The translations under genes were made by a program, and so were the position numbers. Positions 7,137 through 12,250 of a stretch of DNA of 12,250 nucleotides are shown here, piece after piece. The stretch comes from Desulfobacterales bacterium (lineage in GTDB: Bacteria > Desulfobacterota > DSM-4660 > Desulfatiglandales > B25-G16), in contig DAOVGH010000065.1 of NCBI GenBank assembly GCA_030672485.1, positions 1 through 12,250 of the forward strand. Direction: 5' to 3'. Numbering within the stretch: the first letter of the stretch is position 1; every line of letters starts with the position of its first letter. The notes beneath the pieces are model-generated. The model was not told the DNA's origin, did no database searches, and worked only from the letters and a program-made list of their open reading frames with translations.

Positions 7137-7546
7137 TGATCGGACTGCTTATAATAACTCATGGTCAGTTAGCAAAAGAACTCCTCGGGGCAGCCGAATT
7201 TATTGTTGGTGCTGTTGAGGCAGTGGAATGTATTTCTATTGATGTCATGGAAGATTCCGAAAGACTAAGAGCTACGATCAAAAAGAAAATAGACTCTTTG
7301 GATCAGGGACAAGGCGTTCTCGTTCTGACTGACATGTTTGGGGGGACACCATCAAATCTGGCCCTGTCTTTTCTTCAAAAGGACACAGTCGAGATTGTAA
7401 CAGGCATAAATTTACCCATGGTAATAGCCATTGTCCAGAATAGGAAGGGGTATAGCCTAGCAGAGATAGCAGATATGGCAAAGACCGCAGGACAGAGAAG
7501 CATCTCTCTGGCTAGCGAACTACTTAAACCCACACAAGAAAAATAA
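7136..7546 (+). CDS. PTS EIIA component, mannose/fructose family (regulatory, stand-alone)
   Basis: Single-domain phosphocarrier of the mannose-type EIIA superfamily, 136 residues. His9 in IITHG matches the phosphorylated His10 of E. coli ManX, and Asp66 in VLTDMFGGTPSN (63-74) matches the Asp that positions it. There is no EIIB, EIIC or EIID domain, and no transporter gene adjoins, so uptake of mannose is unlikely. In Desulfobacterota and related groups such orphan proteins sit next to ptsN and are thought to be regulatory; the partner that accepts the phosphate is not known from this sequence. Its start overlaps the ptsN stop by one base, with GAGGAG near 7117 as a distant ribosome binding site. 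The dihydroxyacetone-kinase phosphocarrier DhaM is a related fold, but no dha genes are present. Confidence 0.9.
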   Translation: MIGLLIITHGQLAKELLGAAEFIVGAVEAVECISIDVMEDSERLRATIKKKIDSLDQGQGVLVLTDMFGGTPSNLALSFLQKDTVEIVTGINLPMVIAIVQNRKGYSLAEIADMAKTAGQRSISLASELLKPTQEK

Positions 7547-7553
7547 GGCAGAC

Positions 7554-7560
7554 AGGAGGT
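7554..7560 (+). promoter_or_regulatory. Strong ribosome binding site of gap
   Basis: AGGAGGT is a full match to the anti-Shine-Dalgarno sequence, four bases before the gap ATG at 7565. It is the strongest site in the window and suggests high translation of the dehydrogenase relative to the upstream regulators. Confidence 0.75.
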
Positions 7561-7564
7561 TGTT

Positions 7565-8572
7565 ATGCCGGTAAAAGTAGGAATCAATGGCTTTGGACGT
7601 ATAGGTAGAATGGTTTTCCGTGCGGGATACGGAAGGGATGACGTTGAGTTTTTGGCTTTCAATGACCTTACTGATCCCAATACCCTTGCTCACCTTCTCA
7701 AGTACGATTCAGTGCACGGAATACTCAAGGCCGATATTGGAGTAAAGGGGAATACTATCGTAGTTAACGGAAAGAAGACAAGGGTTATCTCGGAAAAGGA
7801 TCCGGGCAGCCTTCCTTGGAAGGATCTCGATGTGGATATAGTTCTGGAGTGTACAGGGCTTTTCAGAGACAGGCCCCAGGCCTCCAAGCATTTAGATGCC
7901 GGTGCAAAAAAGGTGATCATTTCGGCTCCAGCTACCGATCCCGACATAACCTTAGTAATGGGAGTCAATCATAAACAGTACGATCCAAGAACTCACCATA
8001 TCATTTCGAATGCATCATGTACGACAAACTGTCTGGCCCCAATCTGTAAGGTTTTGCTCGACAGTTTTGGGATTGAAAAAGGCCTTATGACAACAATACA
8101 TTCTTACACTACGGATCAGAGGCTTCTCGACTTTCCCCACAAGGATCTTAGGAGGGCCAGAGCAGCAGCTGTTTCTATGGTTCCTACAACGACGGGGGCG
8201 GCAAGGGCAATTTCCCTGGTTATTCCTGAACTGGCCGGTAAGATGAACGGGATGGCCCTAAGGGTTCCTACCCCCAATGTCTCTTTGACCGATCTCGTGG
8301 TCCAGCTAAGCAGATCCGCCTCCGCTCAAGAGGTAAACAAGGCCTTTGAAGAGGCCTCTAAGGGTAGTATGAAGGGAATCATTGAATATTCTACTGAGCC
8401 CCTTGTTTCCTCTGATTTCAACGGAAGCACAGCCTCTGCTGTTGTGGATGCCCTATCGACAATGTCCATAGGGGACAATATGGTAAAGGTTTTCGCATGG
8501 TATGATAATGAGTTTGGGTATGCAAACAGGCTCGTAGATCTTGCCCTCTATGTTGCCAAAGGCCTGGGATAA
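7565..8572 (+). CDS. gap: Glyceraldehyde-3-phosphate dehydrogenase, type I
   Basis: Catalyses reversible oxidation and phosphorylation of glyceraldehyde-3-phosphate to 1,3-bisphosphoglycerate in glycolysis/gluconeogenesis. The 335 residues cover the whole family: Rossmann motif GINGFGRIGR (6-15), FNDLTD with Asp34, which favours NAD over NADP, catalytic Cys152 in SNASCTTNC (148-156), activating His179 in TTIHSYTTDQ, PHKDLRRARAAA, PTTTGAA and the C-terminal WYDNEFGYANR. The residue before the conserved Pro of PHKD is Phe where NAD enzymes often have Leu, so NAD preference is likely rather than proven. It starts 18 bases after the EIIA gene, so it may be co-transcribed with the regulatory block. 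tpiA follows directly; phosphoglycerate kinase, often between the two, is absent. Confidence 0.98.
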   Translation: MPVKVGINGFGRIGRMVFRAGYGRDDVEFLAFNDLTDPNTLAHLLKYDSVHGILKADIGVKGNTIVVNGKKTRVISEKDPGSLPWKDLDVDIVLECTGLFRDRPQASKHLDAGAKKVIISAPATDPDITLVMGVNHKQYDPRTHHIISNASCTTNCLAPICKVLLDSFGIEKGLMTTIHSYTTDQRLLDFPHKDLRRARAAAVSMVPTTTGAARAISLVIPELAGKMNGMALRVPTPNVSLTDLVVQLSRSASAQEVNKAFEEASKGSMKGIIEYSTEPLVSSDFNGSTASAVVDALSTMSIGDNMVKVFAWYDNEFGYANRLVDLALYVAKGLG

Positions 8573-8579
8573 CGGGGTC

Positions 8580-9350
8580 ATGAAAAATAGAAAACCTTTG
8601 ATGGCAGCTAACTGGAAGATGAATCTCTCCCTCGATGAGGCAGGGGATCTCCTTAACAGAGTCAAAAAGGCTGAAATAGATTTCAACAGGGTTGATGTAC
8701 TTGTTGCACCTCCCTTTACGAGCCTGCAGCTGGCAAAGAAATTATTGACTGGAACAAGTATCCTTATTGCAGCGCAGAATATGCACTGGGAGGCAAAAGG
8801 GGCGTTTACGGGTGAGATTTCTCCCCTGATGCTGAAGGAGGTGGGTTGCACCCATGTAATCTTGGGGCACTCGGAAAGACGAACACTCTTTTTTGAAACC
8901 AGTGAGGTAGTTAATGGGAAGGTAAGTGCGGCAATTGAGGCAGGACTGATACCCATTGTATGCATTGGCGAGACATTGGAAGAGAGAGAGGAAGAAAGGA
9001 CACTTGATATTATTAGATCCCAGTTAAATGAATCACTCAAGACTAGTTGTCAACAGAGAAGCCTACCTGAATGTGTGATTCTGGCCTATGAACCTGTTTG
9101 GTCCATAGGGACAGGTAGAACAGCCACTTCTGAACAGGCACAGAAGGTACACCTTTTTGTCCGAAGGTGGCTTAGGGAGAATTTTGATCATGATTCAGGG
9201 GACACTATCAGAATACTCTACGGCGGAAGTGTGAGGCCGGACAATATTAGGGAACTAATGTTGCAGTCAGGTATTGATGGCGCATTGATTGGAGGGGCAA
9301 GCCTCAGGGCTGATTCATTCCTCTCCATCATCAGTTTTTATGAGAGTTGA
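8580..9350 (+). CDS. tpiA: Triosephosphate isomerase
   Basis: Interconverts dihydroxyacetone phosphate and glyceraldehyde-3-phosphate. With the start at 8580 the protein has 256 residues, normal for the family, and the catalytic residues fall at the usual places: Lys13 in AANWKMN, His97 in GHSERR, Glu171 in AYEPVWSIGTG, with the phosphate-binding YGGSVRPDN and the loop-7 region GALIGGASL near the C-terminus. An ATG at 8541 is in frame but would overlap gap by 32 bases and add 13 residues the family lacks, while GGGG (8574-8577) sits just before 8580, so the later start is chosen. The gap stop is seven bases upstream. secG, a frequent downstream neighbour, is not found. Confidence 0.98.
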   Translation: MKNRKPLMAANWKMNLSLDEAGDLLNRVKKAEIDFNRVDVLVAPPFTSLQLAKKLLTGTSILIAAQNMHWEAKGAFTGEISPLMLKEVGCTHVILGHSERRTLFFETSEVVNGKVSAAIEAGLIPIVCIGETLEEREEERTLDIIRSQLNESLKTSCQQRSLPECVILAYEPVWSIGTGRTATSEQAQKVHLFVRRWLRENFDHDSGDTIRILYGGSVRPDNIRELMLQSGIDGALIGGASLRADSFLSIISFYES

Positions 9351-9637
9351 TCCTTCCTTAAGACTTCTATCTCATTTATTCGTCTTCCGCGTAAATCCCT
9401 TCAGATTTCCTTAAATTAGGATCTAGCACCAAGACATTGAGCCCTCAGAGGGTAGCTCCTGTATGAAATGCCATTCATAATAGTTACTAAGCAGGGCTGG
9501 CCCAAACTAATTTCACAAACATTTGACTTATAAAATAAAATAAATTATAATAATTTGAGTTTTTTTTATTGATTTCAATTTAATAGATTATTTTTAGGAG
9601 TGCATATTTCGAATCCCAGATTTAGCAGAATACAGAA
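9351..9637. other. Non-coding gap between tpiA and the export operon
   Basis: No gene is recognisable. The first half holds three short hairpins (9439-9458, a GAGC/CCCT stem with a bulge; 9462-9479, TATGAA/TTCATA; 9494-9503, GGGC/GCCC), none followed by a T-run, so intrinsic termination after tpiA is not evident. The second half (about 9520-9595) is extremely AT-rich and carries the promoter described separately. A purine-rich AGGAG at 9596-9600 has no start codon at a workable distance. Confidence 0.5.
9523..9551 (+). promoter_or_regulatory. Strong sigma-70 type promoter for the export operon
   Basis: TTGACT (9523-9528), a 17-base AT-only spacer (9529-9545) and a perfect TATAAT (9546-9551) form a near-consensus promoter on the strand of the downstream genes. 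Transcription would start near 9558, leaving a leader of about 80 bases before the ATPase ATG at 9638. The predicted transcript begins with AG followed by eight U (9560-9567). The surrounding AT-rich DNA makes chance matches easier, so the exact boxes remain a prediction. Confidence 0.68.
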
Positions 9638-10432
9638 ATGTATCTCAAATATTGGGGCCTAAGAAGGTTTCCCTTTGATAATGTAGCTGATCCCTCTTTT
9701 TTCTACCTCTCCGAATCCCACGAAGAGGCCTTAAGCCGTCTCATTTATGCCTCTAAGATGGGGAAAGGTGGAGCGATGCTAACGGGGGATATCGGCTGTG
9801 GGAAAACCCTGATTAGCAAGGTATATTCGAAGAAATTGATAGAGGAAGGATCTGACGTCAGCCTTTTATCCAATCCACCTTTAGGGCCTGTAGAGTTCTT
9901 ACAAGAGATACTTTATCAGCTCGGTATTTCAGAAGTCCCAGATTCTAGAACTAAACTTTTGCAAATCCTCCATAAGAGGATGATCCATAATATGGAACAG
10001 AACAAGGAGACCGTGATTATCGTAGATGAGGCCCAGATCTTGAATGAGGAAACCTTTGAGGAGGCAAGGCTCCTTTTGAATTTTCAGAGTAACAACCGGT
10101 TTTTGCTGACCCTTGTTCTGCTGGGACAGACTGAGTTAAAGCTCAAAATAAGGCAGATAAAACAATTCGATCAGAGAATACCCATAAAATACCATCTCCC
10201 TCCCTTCCCCTTTTTGGGTACTATTAGGTACATTATGTTTAGGGAAAAAAAGGCGGGTTTTGCAAGGAATGTCTTTACCACAAAGTCCATAAAGACGATA
10301 TATGAATATACAAGGGGTTCACCAAGGGAAATAAACTCGCTATGCGATCTTAGTCTATTGATTGCATTTAACAAAAAGAAAAAGTTTATCGATTCAGGTA
10401 TAATACAGAGTGTTATAGATGAGTTAAGGTAA
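9638..10432 (+). CDS. ExeA/GspA-like AAA ATPase of the polysaccharide/PEP-CTERM locus type
   Basis: Cytoplasmic P-loop ATPase of the AAA_22/ExeA family, 264 residues. The N-terminus MYLKYWGLRRFPF with DPSFFYLS is the family hallmark. Walker A is GDIGCGKT (50-57), Walker B VIIVDEAQ (126-133), a sensor-like LLGQTEL at 161-167, Arg180 in FDQR as possible arginine finger, and GSPREIN (227-233) as the sensor-2 region. The C-terminal membrane and peptidoglycan-binding parts of ExeA are absent, as in the short ATPases found in exopolysaccharide clusters linked to PEP-CTERM sorting. A stop at 9623 rules out a longer start; no good ribosome binding site precedes the ATG. The HD-GYP gene begins two bases after its stop. 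Its energy-using role in the secretion locus is inferred from relatives and context. Confidence 0.86.
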   Translation: MYLKYWGLRRFPFDNVADPSFFYLSESHEEALSRLIYASKMGKGGAMLTGDIGCGKTLISKVYSKKLIEEGSDVSLLSNPPLGPVEFLQEILYQLGISEVPDSRTKLLQILHKRMIHNMEQNKETVIIVDEAQILNEETFEEARLLLNFQSNNRFLLTLVLLGQTELKLKIRQIKQFDQRIPIKYHLPPFPFLGTIRYIMFREKKAGFARNVFTTKSIKTIYEYTRGSPREINSLCDLSLLIAFNKKKKFIDSGIIQSVIDELR

Positions 10433-10434
10433 CG

Positions 10435-11460
10435 ATGATCCGTTATTCCGAAATAGTCCAAAATGGTCAAAAGTTGGATTCAGAAAAGAAGGCCAATAAG
10501 GGAGAAGGGATAAGTCTGAGAAAGACGGGCATCTTGGATAAGGATAAAAAGGATAAAGAGGAGGAGAAAGATGCCATTAATGAGGCCAGGGTCTATTACA
10601 AGAAACTCTTTACCCTCGCGAACAAGGTTCAATCATGGGTTCGAAAGAATGAGACCATTAACATCCAGTTGATAGTACCACTTTTAAGGTCTATCATTGA
10701 GAATGATCTTATTGATTCCTTATACTATTACCTTGGATTTGAGGGTCACAAAGGGGACAAGTTAGGAGCCCATTCTATTGATGTAACTATCTTCTCTCTT
10801 AAGATTGGCATGGGAATGGGCTATGACAATAAAAGATTATTAGCCCTGGCAATGATCGCCTTCTTGCATGATATGGGCATGTATAAAATCGCCGAGAACA
10901 TTGTGAATAAAAAGGGGAAATTGGACAAGCAAGAGTTCAAGGAGATCCAAAGACATCCGGAAATAAGTGCAGATATACTTTCCGGGTTGGGTGATAAGTA
11001 TCGATGGCTGGCTGATGTGGCTCTACAGGTGCATGAAAGGGCCGATGGCTCAGGTTATCCAAGCGGGCTAAGGGAGGAGGAAATTCATGATTATGCCTAT
11101 ATAATTGGTCTGGTGGATATATACGCGGCTATGATAAAAGATAGGCCGTATAGAGACAGGATTGAAAAGAACAGGGCCATGAGGGATATTATCGCTTTCA
11201 GCAGAGGAAGGTTTCCAGTTAAGATAATAAAGGTATTTTTGAATCAGATATCCTTCTTTCCCGTAAACAGCTATGTGAAGCTCAGTGACCGTTCGGTTGG
11301 CAGGGTTATCACCACTAATCCAGATTTTCCCTTAAAGCCCATCGTAGAAGTCCTTTACGATAGTCTTGGTAACAGGTTAGCGGAGAAAAGGGTTGTTGAT
11401 CTATCTGGGCAAACACTCTTATACGTAATAGGGAGTGTCGATGAAAAGGATATTATTTGA
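10435..11460 (+). CDS. HD-GYP domain protein, variant metal site (candidate cyclic-di-GMP phosphodiesterase)
   Basis: Likely hydrolyses or senses cyclic di-GMP. The 341 residues comprise a very charged N-terminal stretch (11-50), a helical segment (50-100), an HD-GYP domain (about 105-270) and a small beta-rich C-terminal module (278-335, YVKLSDRSVGRV and VDLS) common after such domains. HD-GYP residues seen are His113 (GAHSID), His145-Asp146 (LHDMGM), His174 (RHPE), His200 (VHERADGSGYPSGL) and Asp228 (VDIY). Two differences stand out: the usual HHE pair is VHE (Val199), and HDxGK is HDMGM, so one metal ligand and the conserved lysine are missing. No receiver, PAS or membrane part is present, so it is soluble. 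It follows the ATPase by two bases and overlaps the export gene by 20 bases, pointing to control of polysaccharide export. Confidence 0.85.
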   Translation: MIRYSEIVQNGQKLDSEKKANKGEGISLRKTGILDKDKKDKEEEKDAINEARVYYKKLFTLANKVQSWVRKNETINIQLIVPLLRSIIENDLIDSLYYYLGFEGHKGDKLGAHSIDVTIFSLKIGMGMGYDNKRLLALAMIAFLHDMGMYKIAENIVNKKGKLDKQEFKEIQRHPEISADILSGLGDKYRWLADVALQVHERADGSGYPSGLREEEIHDYAYIIGLVDIYAAMIKDRPYRDRIEKNRAMRDIIAFSRGRFPVKIIKVFLNQISFFPVNSYVKLSDRSVGRVITTNPDFPLKPIVEVLYDSLGNRLAEKRVVDLSGQTLLYVIGSVDEKDII

Positions 11461-12250
11461 TTATCTTCTTCTCCTTTTCTTTATCCTGATACTTCCAGAT
11501 GGTTGCGCCAGGACTATTCAGGGTACCCCTGTCAAGAATCTTCCTCACCTGACCTCATCCAAAGAGGCATCCTCCATATCCTCAGCCATGAAAGAGGAAC
11601 TGACAAGGTTAAGCAAGATAACGGAAAATGCTGCCTTTACGGAAAAAAGGGGTTATCCAGAGTATAAGATAGGCCCCTCAGATATTTTGGAGATTACTGC
11701 CAGGATAGGTAGCAAGTATAAAACAGATACCGTAATAGTCAGGTCAGACGGAGTGATCTCCTATTCGTTTGTGGATGACTTGCCTGTTGAAGGCCTCACA
11801 GTTCGGGAAGTTGACGAGCGACTGACTGAGAGGATGTCGGATTTTGTTAGAAAGCCAAGGATCGATGTTGTAGTCAAGGAGTTTAATAGTAAAAGTGCCT
11901 TAGTCTTGGGGGAGATAGGTTCTCTGCGGTATGCCTATTATAAGGCTGCAAGTGGAAGAATTTTTCTTAACGGGAAGACAAACCTTCTCGATCTTTTGGT
12001 CATGGCGGGCGGGTATACCAAGGATGCAGACATAAAAAAGGTCAAGCTTATCAGGGGAGACAAAATTTACTACGTAAATCTCTATGATCTCATCTATCGA
12101 GGGGAGGTCGAGCAGAATGTCATCATAGATGACGGGGATGTTGTTGATGTGCCAGAGCTTCCAAGATTTGGTGAGAGGGTATACGTATTGGGGGAGGTGA
12201 ATAGGCAGGGTGTTTATTCTCTAAAGGATGTCCCTGATCTTCTGGCAGCA
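11441..12250 (+). CDS. Polysaccharide biosynthesis/export protein, Wza-like, with SLBB domains (3' partial)
   Basis: Outer-membrane export channel subunit for capsule or exopolysaccharide; 270 codons are visible before the window ends. The N-terminus is a lipoprotein-like signal (KR, then hydrophobic 8-18, PDGC with Cys22 as the probable lipidated residue), although the position -3 to the Cys is Pro rather than Leu, so the lipobox is degenerate. Residues about 75-147 form the Poly_export domain (YKIGPSDILEI, VRSDGVISYSFV, RPKI-type strand RKPRIDVVVKEF). A first SLBB domain follows (153-238, VLGEIG, LLDLLVMAGGYTKDADIKKV, DDGDVVDVPE), and a second begins at RVYVLGEVNRQGVYSL (246-261). The ATG is preceded by GGGAG at 11431-11435 and overlaps the HD-GYP gene. 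The likely partners, chain-length regulator and glycosyltransferases, would lie beyond the window. Confidence 0.88.
   Translation, partial: MKRILFDYLLLLFFILILPDGCARTIQGTPVKNLPHLTSSKEASSISSAMKEELTRLSKITENAAFTEKRGYPEYKIGPSDILEITARIGSKYKTDTVIVRSDGVISYSFVDDLPVEGLTVREVDERLTERMSDFVRKPRIDVVVKEFNSKSALVLGEIGSLRYAYYKAASGRIFLNGKTNLLDLLVMAGGYTKDADIKKVKLIRGDKIYYVNLYDLIYRGEVEQNVIIDDGDVVDVPELPRFGERVYVLGEVNRQGVYSLKDVPDLLAA

Noticed and set aside
8541..8579. Earlier in-frame ATG for tpiA
   Set aside because: It would overlap gap by 32 bases and add residues outside the family; the start at 8580 has its own GGGG site and places the catalytic Lys at residue 13.
8453..9040. 195-codon open frame on the - strand across the gap/tpiA junction
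   Set aside because: It is antisense to two certain enzymes, is Ser-rich without recognisable domains, and is explained by the codon pattern of the + strand genes.
9430..9510. Cyclic-di-GMP riboswitch in the tpiA/ATPase gap
   Set aside because: Proximity to an HD-GYP gene made this tempting, but the conserved GEMM core segments are absent, and the stretch lies upstream of the predicted transcript start.

Overview
The window reads as chromosomal core DNA of a Gram-negative bacterium, most likely a member of the Desulfobacterota (former Deltaproteobacteria) or a close relative. Three things point there: lipopolysaccharide genes (kdsA, lptC, lptA, lptB) are present; the order lptC-lptA-lptB-rpoN-hpf-ptsN-mannose-type EIIA is typical of that group; and the base composition is moderate, with many AGG/AGA arginine and ATA isoleucine codons. 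All convincing genes lie on the + strand, with short gaps or overlaps. I saw no tRNA, rRNA, CRISPR array, insertion sequence or phage gene. The lineage call is inference from gene order and sequence style, not from a search.

Layout. (1) 1-1461: the 3' part of a biotin-dependent carboxyltransferase gene (PycB/OadA/transcarboxylase 5S family), cut by the window edge and ending before any biotinyl domain. (2) 1462-1685: a non-coding gap, pyrimidine-rich on the + strand, with a possible promoter for kdsA. (3) 1686-4485: Kdo-8-phosphate synthase and three parts of the LPS transport machine (LptC membrane anchor, LptA periplasmic bridge, LptB ATPase), with 4-base overlaps between the lpt genes. (4) 4506-7546: the nitrogen/PTS regulatory block of sigma-54, long-form ribosome hibernation factor, PtsN (EIIA-Ntr) and a mannose-family EIIA. 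The rpoN-hpf gap can fold into an unusual three-way junction just upstream of the hpf ribosome binding site. (5) 7565-9350: glyceraldehyde-3-phosphate dehydrogenase and triosephosphate isomerase, adjacent and without phosphoglycerate kinase between them. (6) 9351-9637: an AT-rich gap holding a near-perfect sigma-70 promoter. (7) 9638-12250: the start of what looks like an exopolysaccharide export operon, with an ExeA/PEP-CTERM-locus type ATPase, a variant HD-GYP protein and a Wza-type outer-membrane export lipoprotein that runs off the window end.

How the parts relate. Regions 3-5 look like a long cell-envelope, regulation and glycolysis cluster; the PTS proteins and sigma-54 probably link carbon/nitrogen status to transcription. 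Region 7 is a separate transcription unit in which a cyclic-di-GMP-type hydrolase fold sits between an ATPase and an export channel, suggesting second-messenger control of polysaccharide secretion. The points most worth checking are the structured rpoN-hpf leader, the altered metal-site residues of the HD-GYP protein, and the genes missing from otherwise standard clusters (rapZ/hprK/HPr/EI, kdsC/kdsD, pgk).
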